64,000 bases of DNA from Paenibacillus sp. PvR098. Its GTDB lineage: Bacteria; Bacillota; Bacilli; Paenibacillales; NBRC-103111. A model generated the notes under the pieces. The model did not search any database, had not been told where the DNA came from, and saw nothing but the letters and a program-made list of their open reading frames with translations. Location: the NCBI RefSeq assembly GCF_017833255.1, contig NZ_JAFIBU010000001.1, positions 1,860,001 through 1,924,000 of the forward strand, read 5' to 3'. Each line of letters starts with the position of its first letter. Within the stretch, counting starts at the first letter, position 1. The position numbers and the translations under genes were made by a program. This document shows positions 1 through 8,299 of this stretch, one piece after another.

Positions 1-1803
1 AAGCAGCTCGTAGGTATCCGGATCATCCATGGGCACTTGTGTCCAATCCGGCGCCGCTCCGGTCTGCTCACGAATCCACTCCAGCGTTCTCTCAATAATG
101 GATAACGTACGCAGTCCCAGAAAATCCATCTTAAGCAGTCCGATCGCTTCCAGATGCTCCATCGGGTACTGCGTCAACGCCGTCTGCTCGTTTCCCTCCT
201 GCAAAGGAACGTACTGTGTCAGGGGCTCGCGTGAAATGATGACACCCGCAGCGTGTGTAGATGCATGCCTCGGCATGCCCTCTACCTTCATGGCAAGCGC
301 CAGCAGCTCTGCCGTCTTCGGCTGCCGGTCGGCTAACGCCTTCAGCTCGGGACTGACTCGCAGCGCTTCCTCCAGCGTCATCCCGAGCTGATTCGGAATG
401 AGCTTCGCGGCGCGGTCCACTTCGTTATACGGCACATTAAGCGCCCGTCCCACGTCCCGCACGGCCGCTTTGGCGGCCATCGTACCGAACGTAATGATCT
501 GGGCAACCCGATCCCGGCCGTACTTGTGAACAACATAGTCAATTACTTCATCGCGTCTCAGATCGCTGAAATCAATATCGATATCAGGCATCGACACCCG
601 CTCCGGATTAAGAAACCGTTCAAAAAGTAGATTGTAGCGGATAGGGTCGACATCCGTGATATTTAGCGTGTAGGCGACCAGACTGCCTGCGGATGAGCCG
701 CGACCAGGACCGGTTGCAATGCCCTGCTCATGAGCAAAACAGATGAAATCCCACACGATCAGAAAATAATCGGAATATCCCATCCGCTCGATGACGCCGA
801 GCTCATATTGCAGCCTCTGCTCCACCTCGTTCCTCCACGTCGCATCCTGCCATTCCTTAAGCGCCGAGTATCGTCTTAGAAGTCCTTTCCCGCAAAGCTC
901 GGCCAGATAGGCGGCAGCTGTTAAGCCTTCGGGTATCGGATTGAATTGAGGAAGGATGGACCGCCCAAATTCCAGCTCCAGTTGACACCGCTCGGCAACA
1001 GCCGCCGTGTTTACAATTGCCTCCGGGACGTGGACGAACATCCGTGCCATCTCATCGGCACTCTTGAGATACAGCTGTGTCGAATGGAAGCGGAGACGCT
1101 CCTCATCCTCCACGGTTTTGCCGGTGCCGATGCAAAGCAAAATATCTTGAACCGCATGATCCGGCTCCCGCACGTAATGCACGTCATTTGTGGCAATCAG
1201 CGGAATTCCGGTCTCGCGGCCAAGCTTAATCATCTCCTGCATCACTTTCTTTTGCTCCGGAAGCCCGTGGTCCTGCAGCTCCAGAAAAAAGTCGTCTCCG
1301 AATATGGCTTGATACCTCAGCGCCGCAGCCTTCGCTTCTTCATAGCGTCCGTGGAGCAAATGCTGGGACACCTCGCCACCAAGGCAGGAGCTCGTGCACA
1401 CAAGCCCCTCCGAGTAACGTTCCAAGTGTTCCAAATCGATTCTGGGCTTATAGTGATAGCCTTCAATATGAGCGATGGAGCTGAGCTTCATCAGGTTTTG
1501 ATAGCCGGTCTGATTTTTGGCGAGCAGGATTAAGTGATAGATAGGCTGTTCCTGTCGGGTTCCCTTGGTCCGTAAAGAGCCTGCCGTAAAATACATTTCA
1601 CAGCCGATAATCGGCTTGATGCTCCGTTCTTTGCATGCGCGATAAAATGGAATGGCGCCGTACATCACTCCATGGTCCGTGAGCGCCAGCGCCTTCATCC
1701 CAAGCTTGGCTGCTTGATCAACCAGATCGTGGATGCGCGCGGCACCGTCAAGCAAGCTGTATTCGCTGTGGACATGCAAATGGACAAAGTCTATATCGCC
1801 CAT
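1..1803 (-). CDS. dnaE: DNA polymerase III alpha subunit DnaE, N-terminal 601 codons (runs off left edge)
   Basis: Replicative DNA polymerase catalytic subunit; only the first ~601 residues are in the window. The reverse-strand ATG at 1803 opens with an HLHVHSEYSLLDG segment (residues 8-20), the metal-binding start of the PHP domain typical of DnaE. The polymerase motif PDIDIDFSD with its catalytic aspartates is near residues 406-414 (plus positions about 562-588), followed by conserved RRDEVIDYV and GTMAAKAA stretches. The gene continues beyond position 1 and lacks its fingers, OB-fold and C-terminal regions here. An AGGGGG-like ribosome site lies upstream. Divergent from ytrH, as in Bacillus. 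DnaE rather than PolC, because there is no proofreading exonuclease insertion within the PHP domain. Confidence 0.95.
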   Translation of the reverse strand, partial: MGDIDFVHLHVHSEYSLLDGAARIHDLVDQAAKLGMKALALTDHGVMYGAIPFYRACKERSIKPIIGCEMYFTAGSLRTKGTRQEQPIYHLILLAKNQTGYQNLMKLSSIAHIEGYHYKPRIDLEHLERYSEGLVCTSSCLGGEVSQHLLHGRYEEAKAAALRYQAIFGDDFFLELQDHGLPEQKKVMQEMIKLGRETGIPLIATNDVHYVREPDHAVQDILLCIGTGKTVEDEERLRFHSTQLYLKSADEMARMFVHVPEAIVNTAAVAERCQLELEFGRSILPQFNPIPEGLTAAAYLAELCGKGLLRRYSALKEWQDATWRNEVEQRLQYELGVIERMGYSDYFLIVWDFICFAHEQGIATGPGRGSSAGSLVAYTLNITDVDPIRYNLLFERFLNPERVSMPDIDIDFSDLRRDEVIDYVVHKYGRDRVAQIITFGTMAAKAAVRDVGRALNVPYNEVDRAAKLIPNQLGMTLEEALRVSPELKALADRQPKTAELLALAMKVEGMPRHASTHAAGVIISREPLTQYVPLQEGNEQTALTQYPMEHLEAIGLLKMDFLGLRTLSIIERTLEWIREQTGAAPDWTQVPMDDPDTYELL

Positions 1804-1860
1804 CCGGGCCGCCCCCTATACTTACTGAATCCCTCAAAAAAATTCTTGTACCTATTTTAG

Positions 1861-1889
1861 CATAATTACGAACAAGTGTGCCATATATT
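1861..1889 (+). promoter_or_regulatory. possible sigma-E-type promoter for ytrHI
   Basis: CATAATT at 1861-1867 and CATATATT at 1882-1889 are 14 bases apart and resemble the -35 and -10 boxes of mother-cell sigma-E promoters. ytrH and ytrI are sporulation genes in Bacillus. By-eye match only. The implied leader of about 100 bases contains an 8-bp inverted repeat (CTTACGGC at 1929-1936, GCCGTAAG at 1962-1969). Confidence 0.35.
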
Positions 1890-1999
1890 TAGAGAAGGAA
1901 GCGTGGAAGGGCTTGGTCCGGCCGGCTACTTACGGCGGACAACCCCTCCCAAGCATAGTTGGCCGTAAGCGAACTAAAGAACGGGAAAGGGTGGAAGCT

Positions 2000-2332
2000 G
2001 TGGCGGTGTTTTTATCTAAATGTTTGTTGGATTTTTTCGTGGCATTCGGAGTAGTATTTGGGGGGACCATGCTGGCGGGAATAAGCGCCGTCATCACACT
2101 GGAGCCTCCCGTATACAAAATGATGAGTGTGTCGGAGCAAATCAAAATATGGGCCATGGTCGCGGCCATCGGCGGAACGATTGATCCGATCCGGGCGATC
2201 GAAACCCACTTTCATGACGGGCATATCTCTCCTGCGATTCAACAAATCATGTACATCGTGTGCGCATTCGTCGGAGCTCACATGGGAACGACACTCATTC
2301 AATGGATTTGCAAGGGAGGGAGCAGCGGGTGA
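2000..2332 (+). CDS. ytrH: sporulation membrane protein YtrH
   Basis: Small integral membrane protein needed for efficient sporulation in Bacillus. The open frame extends upstream to 1913, but the GTG at 2000 is chosen. It has an AAAGGGTGG site about 8 bases upstream and yields 110 residues, close to the usual ~113. Hydrophobic segments lie near residues 5-25, 42-60 and 78-100, with a conserved GGTIDPIRAIE-type stretch between. The stop overlaps the GTG start of ytrI (GTGA), so the pair is translationally coupled. The dnaE-ytrH-ytrI neighbourhood is conserved in Bacillaceae. Confidence 0.85.
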   Translation: MAVFLSKCLLDFFVAFGVVFGGTMLAGISAVITLEPPVYKMMSVSEQIKIWAMVAAIGGTIDPIRAIETHFHDGHISPAIQQIMYIVCAFVGAHMGTTLIQWICKGGSSG

Positions 2333-2838
2333 AGGTTCCCTCTCCCGAGACGACGGGAAATTATTTGCGTGCGGCAGGGCTTCTGATCGCAGGCATGATC
2401 ATCGGAGCCGCGATTTTCCTAAGCATATATAATCAACGCCTGAATATGGTGATCGTACAGAACAGAGAACTCTCCTCAGAAAACATTAGACTGGAGGGAG
2501 AAGTCGAAGATTTGAAAAAAAACAAAAATCAACAAAATACGATCAACCTGCTGAATATTTATGTTGAATCGGACGATGATTCCCCTTTGGATAAATTAAC
2601 AGAAAGCGAACTGAAGCGGCGGATTCACGGAGAGCTCAAAAAAATTATCGTCGGTCGAAAAATATCAGATTTTGCCGCGATGCCGGATGTCTACGAAGAA
2701 ATTCTTCAAGAAAAGCCATATTTGGGCGTCTTGGATAAGGATTACATCGTTCAATCGGTCAAATGGATCGTCTTGACGCAAACCGAGCTTAAGGTTTGGG
2801 TCACAGTCAAAGAGTGGAGGCGGATTCCGATGTCATGA
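2329..2838 (+). CDS. ytrI: sporulation membrane protein YtrI
   Basis: Single-pass membrane protein (169 residues), with one transmembrane helix near residues 15-35 and then a predicted coiled coil (RELSSENIRLEGEVEDLKK) and a small C-terminal domain ending in VKEWRRIP. The GTG at 2329 overlaps the ytrH stop and has a strong AGGGAGG site 8 bases upstream. The in-frame upstream extension to 2260 would overlap ytrH for 70 bases and has no ribosome site. In Bacillus YtrH and YtrI act together in sporulation under sigma-E control; function here is by homology and synteny. Confidence 0.85.
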   Translation: MKVPSPETTGNYLRAAGLLIAGMIIGAAIFLSIYNQRLNMVIVQNRELSSENIRLEGEVEDLKKNKNQQNTINLLNIYVESDDDSPLDKLTESELKRRIHGELKKIIVGRKISDFAAMPDVYEEILQEKPYLGVLDKDYIVQSVKWIVLTQTELKVWVTVKEWRRIPMS

Positions 2839-2942
2839 TCTTCTGGGACAATCGGCGTATAACCGGTTGATTTTATTGGCGGAAATCAGTAAAGTGGTTA
2901 CTAAAGAATGTAACCTGCCGACAAGGATGTGCCTTTCCTATC

Positions 2943-3230
2943 ATGATTGCGAATATTCAGTTAACGCTCAGTACACTCATTATCATCGCTCTTGGGTTTT
3001 CCATTTTTTACAGCTTCCGCTTCCGCAGAGAGACTGACCACAAGCGCAGGGGCCAGTACTCCTCCAAGATGAATATCGCCATGGGTCTTATGCTGATCAT
3101 TATTGCCGTCACTCAGTTGTTCTTCTTCGAGGATTCTATAATCAGAAGAATTTTTGGTACGGTATGCTTGCTTTTGGGATTATTTAATTTCTATGTGGGC
3201 CTCCGCAATTACAACCACTTCAGCCGATAA
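2943..3230 (+). CDS. ytpI: YtpI-family membrane protein
   Basis: A 95-residue protein with three hydrophobic segments (about 5-24, 44-61 and 66-86) separated by a basic loop (RFRRETDHKRR). Size, topology and position downstream of ytrI match the YtpI family, whose function is unknown. In Bacillus nrnA (ytqI) lies in this neighbourhood, but here only ~100 non-coding bases separate ytrI and ytpI. A terminator follows directly, so this is probably the last gene of the operon. Confidence 0.7.
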   Translation: MIANIQLTLSTLIIIALGFSIFYSFRFRRETDHKRRGQYSSKMNIAMGLMLIIIAVTQLFFFEDSIIRRIFGTVCLLLGLFNFYVGLRNYNHFSR

Positions 3231-3240
3231 TACCGATATA

Positions 3241-3270
3241 AACCGTCCGGAACGCTCGGGCGGTTTTTGC
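3241..3270 (+). terminator. intrinsic terminator after ytpI
   Basis: Stem AACCGTCC / GGGCGGTT with a 9-base loop, followed by TTTTTGCTTT. It closes the ytrH-ytrI-ytpI unit. Confidence 0.75.
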
Positions 3271-3373
3271 TTTATGCAGGGATGCCTGCAATATTTTTAT
3301 ACTTATTTAGCCCTTCACCTGCATAGGATGGAAGATGGAAGTAGCTTGCATCCCTTAGGAGGTGTCCGATACC

Positions 3374-3715
3374 ATGCAGAAAGCTCCCCATGCAGGGCAG
3401 CAGCAGCCAATCTACGAATTGGAAGCGAACGCCTTGGAAATGCTGAGCAAGTGCAAAGAGAAAATCCATCATGTGTGCTCCCAGCACATGCACAAGCCCG
3501 TGAGCGTACAAACCGTTCACGGCCAATCCCACGATGGGATCATCGTGCATATCGACAGCTACTACATATACCTTCAAATGCTGCCAGGCCACAGCCGAGC
3601 TTTACTGCCAGGTCCTTCCCCTTATCCTTACTACCCGCCTTACAACCCGTATTACAGCAACGTCATATTACCGCTGGCACTATTCGATCTGCTTGCGATC
3701 GCTCTGCTCATTTAA
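3374..3715 (+). CDS. hypothetical protein with Pro/Tyr-rich linker and hydrophobic C-terminus
   Basis: 113 residues from the ATG at 3374, chosen because AGGAGGTG lies 9 bases upstream; a GTG at 3362 overlaps that site. The middle (KPVSVQTVHGQSHDGIIVHI) looks like a small beta-sheet, possibly LSm-like. It is followed by a PYPYYPPYNPYY linker and a hydrophobic tail (ILPLALFDLLAIALLI). Pro/Tyr-rich tails are common in spore-coat-associated proteins, but no family was recognised and no function is assigned. It stands alone between terminators. Confidence 0.6.
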   Translation: MQKAPHAGQQQPIYELEANALEMLSKCKEKIHHVCSQHMHKPVSVQTVHGQSHDGIIVHIDSYYIYLQMLPGHSRALLPGPSPYPYYPPYNPYYSNVILPLALFDLLAIALLI

Positions 3716-3751
3716 GCAAGGTACGGCATCAACCCAGCTGGCCTCGCGGAA

Positions 3752-3799
3752 AAAAGCTCTTTTCCACCTCACAACGAGGATGGGAAAGAGCTTCTTTTT
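3752..3799. terminator. bidirectional terminator
   Basis: Arms AAGCTCTTTTCC and GGGAAAGAGCTT flank an inner CCTC-acaac-GAGG stem, with A-runs on the left and T-runs on the right. It serves the plus gene ending at 3715 and the minus gene ending at 3815. Confidence 0.75.
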
Positions 3800-3814
3800 T
3801 GGGGATACACTCCA

Positions 3815-4093
3815 TTATTTTCTAACCTGCAGCAGCTTCCGTCTGCCCTGCAGTGCCTGCTCCATCTTCCAACGTTTCATACGCTTCACCTTCAGAAGCT
3901 CCCGCTTCGTTTCTTCCTCTACGCCAAGCAGCTGGTGCAAATGCGCCGCCACCACAAGCAGCGCGAAGGCAATCCAGCCGACCCCGAATGCCGATTCGAG
4001 CGACCAATCAAACCCGGCATTTAGCTTCGGTACAGCGTAAATCAGCATACCGAGCGTCAGCCCCATAAACACGATATTTTTGATTCCTTTCAT
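3815..4093 (-). CDS. small two-helix membrane protein, unknown function
   Basis: 92 residues from the ATG at 4093, which has a GGAGGAGGG site ~10 bases upstream; an extension to 4165 lacks one. Two hydrophobic segments (about 6-22 and 35-52) precede a strongly basic C-terminal helix (ETKRELLKVKRMKRWK...RRK). Located downstream of the acyltransferase gene on the same strand (75 bases apart), so possibly co-transcribed. No family recognised. Confidence 0.55.
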   Translation of the reverse strand: MKGIKNIVFMGLTLGMLIYAVPKLNAGFDWSLESAFGVGWIAFALLVVAAHLHQLLGVEEETKRELLKVKRMKRWKMEQALQGRRKLLQVRK

Positions 4094-4168
4094 GTAATGC
4101 AAGCCCTCCTCCCTATCAACCGACTTGTACAATCCATTGTATGAAGGATGAAGCCAAAATAGCACAAC

Positions 4169-5272
4169 TTATGCTCCTTTCGGAGACTGTTTCGCCTTTG
4201 GACGTCGCAGAATCCGAGCGGCCCGACCGTAGACGTAAGCCAGCACCCAAGGAACCACCAGACTCAGAGCCAATGCCGTAAACGTATATAGATGGTACTC
4301 ATGAATCGCACCGCCATCATTCGGAACATGCGTGCGATAATAGGTCAACACCGCCGGATGAATCAAATAAATGCCGAAGGATGCCGCACCTAGCGCCATG
4401 AGCGCCCGTGCCGCAGGCATTGCGAAGTGCAAGAGCAGCTGCCCCAACCGGATCAAGCTCATTCCGGCGAAGGCCGCGTATACGAAGAAGAGCACATGAT
4501 ACCAAGCTCCGTCGAGAAAAATGCTCATCCGACTCTCCAGTAAGAACAGCCCCAAAAAGCTGCAGCCTATTAAGATGGTGGCTGGCAGCACCCATACAAA
4601 ATGTTTCTTAAGCCAGGCGGCAAACGTCTCATAGTGCAGTCCGAACCAGCCGCCCAAGGTGAACATGCTGAAATAATTGACGCAAAGCGACGGCATGTGA
4701 CTGATCGGCTCCACCCAATGGTTATATGAGTAGAAGGCCCCTTGAATCACTAGACCAATCCATATGAGGCTTCTCCTGAACCAGGTAAACCGGCAGAGCC
4801 ACATCATCAGCGGAAACAGTAAATAAAACTGGACGATAATAACCATAAAATACAAATGATAAGAAGCCTCAGCCCAAGGCAGCAAACCTGCGAAACTCGA
4901 CCAATCCATATGCAAGTTCGCCCTGTCAAAAATCCATTGGTTATACAAATAATAGAACAAAGACCAGAGCACATAGGGAAACAAGACGTGCTTCACACGT
5001 TTGACGTAAAATTGAACCACCTGTGAGCCGCCAAAGCCCCCACCTTGATATTTGTAAAAGAGCACAATTCCGCTCATGATAATAAACACCGGAACGGCAA
5101 AATTGCTCAGCTTGTTCAACGCCAAATACATCGCCTGCGAGCCGCTCCCAATCGGGAGCTCCACGGTTGCGTCCGACGTGGAATGAATAATGAGCACCGC
5201 CAGAATGGCAACGGCCCGGACAACGTCCAGCTCAAGCAGCTTCGGTTTTGATTTCGGTTTTGCGGTAGCCAC
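4169..5272 (-). CDS. acyltransferase family 3 membrane protein
   Basis: 367 residues with about ten membrane segments. The N-terminus LLELDVVRAVAILAVLIIHST contains the R and H residues typical of the acyltransferase-3 (OafA/YrhL-like) family, whose members O-acylate cell-surface sugars or lipids using membrane-crossing acyl donors. The basic C-terminal tail (RRPKAKQSPKGA) is cytosolic by inference. The start is GTG at 5272 with AAGGAAGG 11 bases upstream. The substrate cannot be told from sequence. Confidence 0.85.
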   Translation of the reverse strand: MATAKPKSKPKLLELDVVRAVAILAVLIIHSTSDATVELPIGSGSQAMYLALNKLSNFAVPVFIIMSGIVLFYKYQGGGFGGSQVVQFYVKRVKHVLFPYVLWSLFYYLYNQWIFDRANLHMDWSSFAGLLPWAEASYHLYFMVIIVQFYLLFPLMMWLCRFTWFRRSLIWIGLVIQGAFYSYNHWVEPISHMPSLCVNYFSMFTLGGWFGLHYETFAAWLKKHFVWVLPATILIGCSFLGLFLLESRMSIFLDGAWYHVLFFVYAAFAGMSLIRLGQLLLHFAMPAARALMALGAASFGIYLIHPAVLTYYRTHVPNDGGAIHEYHLYTFTALALSLVVPWVLAYVYGRAARILRRPKAKQSPKGA

Positions 5273-5403
5273 GATCGTTTATTCCTTCCTTTGTAAGTAA
5301 TCACTCAACACATCTCATGCCATTGTAACATATTCGGAATAGGGAACGAATCTATTCTTTAATCGTACTTAGGATATAAATACTTATAATTACTTATAAA
5401 CAC

Positions 5404-5433
5404 TTGCACGCTTTAAGTGATATCACTTATAAT
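5404..5433 (+). promoter_or_regulatory. sigma-A-like promoter with a 16-bp palindrome in the spacer
   Basis: TTGCAC (5404-5409) and TATAAT (5428-5433) are separated by 18 bases. A perfect palindrome, TAAGTGATATCACTTA (5414-5429), occupies the spacer and touches the -10. Two direct copies of TACTTATAA lie just upstream (5381-5400). This is the expected layout for repression, probably autoregulation by the DeoR protein encoded next. Protein-site pairing is inferred. Confidence 0.6.
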
Positions 5434-5465
5434 TTGCTTAAAATAAGGAATGAAAGGAGCGGAGC

Positions 5466-6239
5466 ATGTATCAGGAAGAGCGGTTAATCGCCATTTTGGA
5501 GTATATTCGGCAGCATCAGCGTATCTCCGTCGAGGATATCTGCGAGCTGTTTCAGGTATCGAGAGATACAGCACGCAGGGATATCGTCAAGCTGGAGGAG
5601 CAGGGCCAGATTCTTCGTACCCGCGGGGGCGCGATCTGGCGGGGGCTCAATAAAGATGTCTCCGGCTATGGAGACCGGCTTCAGGAGGAGCCCGCGGTAA
5701 AAAGGGCAATTGGACGTCTCGCCGCCTCTTTAGTGCAAACAGGCGACTATTTGTTCATGGACGCCTCCACCACGGTGATGAATGCGGCGGCCGAGCTGCG
5801 CACAGACGGGCACGTGGTCGTGACCAATTCTATCGACATCGCGGGAATTTTATCCCAAAAGCCGGGCATTACCGTGCATTTGCTGGGGGGCGTTGTAGAT
5901 TCTCGTCACCGATTTATTTATGGCGCACGAACATTGGAAATGCTGCGTGATTATCAAGCCGACAAGCTGATCATCGGCACTAGCGGCATTACGCCCGATG
6001 GGCTGACGAACCCTTTCGAAGAAGAAGGGTATGTGATGAAAGAAATGATGAAAAGAAGCGATCAAGTCATCGTGCTCGCAGACCATACCAAATTCGGTCT
6101 TCGTCAATTTTACCGTGTAGCGGGCCTTGAGAGCATCGACATTCTGATCACCGATCGCGAGCCGGAATATGCGATGAAAGAAGCTCTGCTCCGTCACGAT
6201 ATCAATATCATGATTACCAAAGGAGAGAATGAACCATGA
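5466..6239 (+). CDS. DeoR-family transcriptional regulator (GlcR-like)
   Basis: 257 residues. The N-terminal winged helix (residues 6-57) carries the DeoR signature VEDICELFQVSRDTARRDI and is followed by a sugar-phosphate-sensing DeoR C-terminal domain (about 75-235, with NSIDIAGILSQ and ADHTKFG stretches). The ATG at 5466 has GAAAGGAG ~8 bases upstream. The last codon overlaps the start of a Cof-type HAD phosphatase (ATGA). The same pair is found in Bacillus as glcR-ywpJ, so a GlcR-like role in sugar-phosphate control is likely, though the inducer is unknown. A palindrome in its own promoter suggests autoregulation. Confidence 0.85.
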   Translation: MYQEERLIAILEYIRQHQRISVEDICELFQVSRDTARRDIVKLEEQGQILRTRGGAIWRGLNKDVSGYGDRLQEEPAVKRAIGRLAASLVQTGDYLFMDASTTVMNAAAELRTDGHVVVTNSIDIAGILSQKPGITVHLLGGVVDSRHRFIYGARTLEMLRDYQADKLIIGTSGITPDGLTNPFEEEGYVMKEMMKRSDQVIVLADHTKFGLRQFYRVAGLESIDILITDREPEYAMKEALLRHDINIMITKGENEP

Positions 6240-7051
6240 TCCGATTGATTGTCAGCGATTTGGACGGCACACTGCTGCATAAGCATAAGGCGATTCGTCC
6301 CGAAGATAGGCAGGCTCTACATGAAGCTAAAGCTGAAGGGATCACCGTCGCATTCGCTTCCGGTAGAATGCGCCCGGAGATCATCAGTGTCATGAAGGAT
6401 CTGGGTATTGCCGGTCATGCGATCTCCCAGAACGGTGCCTACGTGCATACGTCGGACGGAAATCTGATTCACCAAAGCGCATTTGAACGCGAGCTGATCG
6501 CAGATCTTGCGCAGGCCGCTTCCGGCACTCCCTTTGTAACCATGATCGCCGCTCCCGACAGCTATGTCGTAGAGCGCTGGAGCGAGCGGGTAGAACAGCT
6601 GCGCAGCCGCCTGTTTGCACCGCTTGTGGAAATGAAGGACCTCCAGCATAAACTAGGCCGGGACCTAGTTTGCGGCAAAATTTCCTATATGGGCGAGGTC
6701 GACGAGCTACTGCAGTTCCAGAAGGTCTTGAAAACAAAGTACGGAGAAGCGATCGATGCCTATATCTCGGACGTTGATTGCATGGATGTTATGCCTCGGC
6801 ACACCTCCAAAGGTACCGGGCTGCTTTCCCTTCTAGAACATTTAGGAATGGATCGTGAGGAAGCCGCCTGCTTCGGAGATTCGTTTAACGATTTGTCCAT
6901 GTTTGCCGTCACGCCGCACAGCTTCGCTATGGCTGCGAGCCATCCGGATGTCCAAGCCAAAGCGGCACATACCATACAGAATGTAGCAGAAGCCTTGGAA
7001 TGGATCCGCTCACGCAATGCCGCTCTGCACGGACATCCGAATGACAATTAA
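6236..7051 (+). CDS. Cof-type HAD-family phosphatase
   Basis: 271 residues. Motif I DLDGTLL is at residues 8-14 and motif IV GDSFNDLSMF near 218-227. The spacing leaves room for a C2 cap, as in the Cof/YwpJ subfamily that dephosphorylates sugar phosphates or cofactors. The start overlaps the DeoR stop by four bases, so the two are translationally coupled and presumably co-regulated. A terminator follows. The substrate is not predictable. Confidence 0.85.
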   Translation: MIRLIVSDLDGTLLHKHKAIRPEDRQALHEAKAEGITVAFASGRMRPEIISVMKDLGIAGHAISQNGAYVHTSDGNLIHQSAFERELIADLAQAASGTPFVTMIAAPDSYVVERWSERVEQLRSRLFAPLVEMKDLQHKLGRDLVCGKISYMGEVDELLQFQKVLKTKYGEAIDAYISDVDCMDVMPRHTSKGTGLLSLLEHLGMDREEAACFGDSFNDLSMFAVTPHSFAMAASHPDVQAKAAHTIQNVAEALEWIRSRNAALHGHPNDN

Positions 7052-7059
7052 ATGAAAAG

Positions 7060-7084
7060 CGCCCCTCCATCAGAGGGGCGTTTC
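7060..7084 (+). terminator. terminator after the HAD phosphatase gene
   Basis: Stem CGCCCCTC / GAGGGGCG with a short loop and a brief T-tract (TTT), 8 bases past the stop. Confidence 0.65.
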
Positions 7085-7098
7085 CGAAAATTCTTACC

Positions 7099-8253
7099 TT
7101 AATACAAATGACCCTTGACCAAATCCCATTCATGAATCTCGTAGCTTCTGGCTCCCGAAGCAATATAAGGATCCCGCTCCACCCAAGATTTCACTTCTTC
7201 TTCGCTTTGCGCAATATAAACGACCAAGCCTCCCGCACCATCCATAAACCGGCCGTTCGCAAAGAGTCTGCCCGCGTTGCGCTGCTCCTCCAGAAACGCC
7301 AAATGCTCAGGACGATAGGTCTGGCTCTTCTCCGCATCCTTCATAGGAAGGAATACGGCAAAATACTTCCGCTCCATCTTCACTTCCGCGCGTTCCTTCG
7401 TGTATAAATACATGGCCGACATATCTTTATCGCCGAAGCCTCCGGCCTTCGCGGAAGCGAGCATCGTCCCGGCATAAGTACTGAGCGGGATGGGGGTCCC
7501 GCTGCCCTGAGCCATCGTTTCAAGCAAAGTCATGTCTTTATGCAGTAAATTCAGTGCAAAGCCCGGCTCGAATTCATCCTTCTTCACAAATTGCGTGTAA
7601 TGACGGTCATATATCCGGCTCTGAGCAAAGCTGGAGCTTAAAATTTGATGCAGCGTCTCTTGGGATACTCCCATCGCTTCTCCGAGTACCATCGCTTCGC
7701 TCGCGGACTGGGTATGTACTCCGACCATAAGCTGATTGATCAGCTTCACCACGTTACCGCTTCCTGTCGCGCCCACGTGGTATATGTTCTTGCCGACAAC
7801 CTCCAGAATGGGCAGAACCTTGTCAAAGACAGCCTTCTCTCCGCCTACCATCACGGACAGCGTACCCTGCTCGGCTCCTACGGTTCCTCCGCTCACAGGA
7901 GCATCCAAGAAGGACATCCCTGCTTCTTCCGCGCCAGCTGCAATCTTCCGGTTCAAGTCAGGGGATACCGTGCTAAAGTCGATCAGGATCAATCCCTTAC
8001 GCCCGTTTGAAATAATACCATCTTCACCTAAGAATACTTTTTCCACATCGACGGGCATAGGCAGGCAGGTCATCAGCACATCCACTTCTTGAGCCAATTC
8101 AGATATGGAGCGTCCCGCTTTTCCGCCGGCACTCACGAAAGCGCCTTCTTTCGCCTTGCTTCGATTGACGCCAAATACTTCGTAACCGGCCTTCACCAAA
8201 TTCCGAGCCATCGGGAGCCCCATATTGCCAAGTCCGACAAAAGCTAGTTTCAT
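7099..8253 (-). CDS. tartronate semialdehyde reductase-type beta-hydroxyacid dehydrogenase fused to a YCII domain
   Basis: 384 residues, versus the usual ~295. Residues 1-290 form a 3-hydroxyisobutyrate / tartronate semialdehyde reductase: Rossmann GLGNMGLPMA at 7-16, substrate motif DAPVSGGTVGAEQGTLS near 117, catalytic Lys in GNVVKLINQ near 171. Residues ~297-384 (KYFAVFLPMKDAEKSQ...GARSYEIHEWDLV) form a complete YCII-like ferredoxin-fold domain, usually a separate protein. The ATG at 8253 has GAGGAGG nine bases upstream. Clustered with hydroxyacid dehydrogenase and glycerate kinase genes, so reduction of tartronate semialdehyde to glycerate is the likely role; 3-hydroxyisobutyrate is an alternative. 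Confidence 0.85.
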   Translation of the reverse strand: MKLAFVGLGNMGLPMARNLVKAGYEVFGVNRSKAKEGAFVSAGGKAGRSISELAQEVDVLMTCLPMPVDVEKVFLGEDGIISNGRKGLILIDFSTVSPDLNRKIAAGAEEAGMSFLDAPVSGGTVGAEQGTLSVMVGGEKAVFDKVLPILEVVGKNIYHVGATGSGNVVKLINQLMVGVHTQSASEAMVLGEAMGVSQETLHQILSSSFAQSRIYDRHYTQFVKKDEFEPGFALNLLHKDMTLLETMAQGSGTPIPLSTYAGTMLASAKAGGFGDKDMSAMYLYTKERAEVKMERKYFAVFLPMKDAEKSQTYRPEHLAFLEEQRNAGRLFANGRFMDGAGGLVVYIAQSEEEVKSWVERDPYIASGARSYEIHEWDLVKGHLY

Positions 8254-8299
8254 GATCAGTTCCTCCTCGAAAAAAGATTGAATGAGTACTTTTACACTT

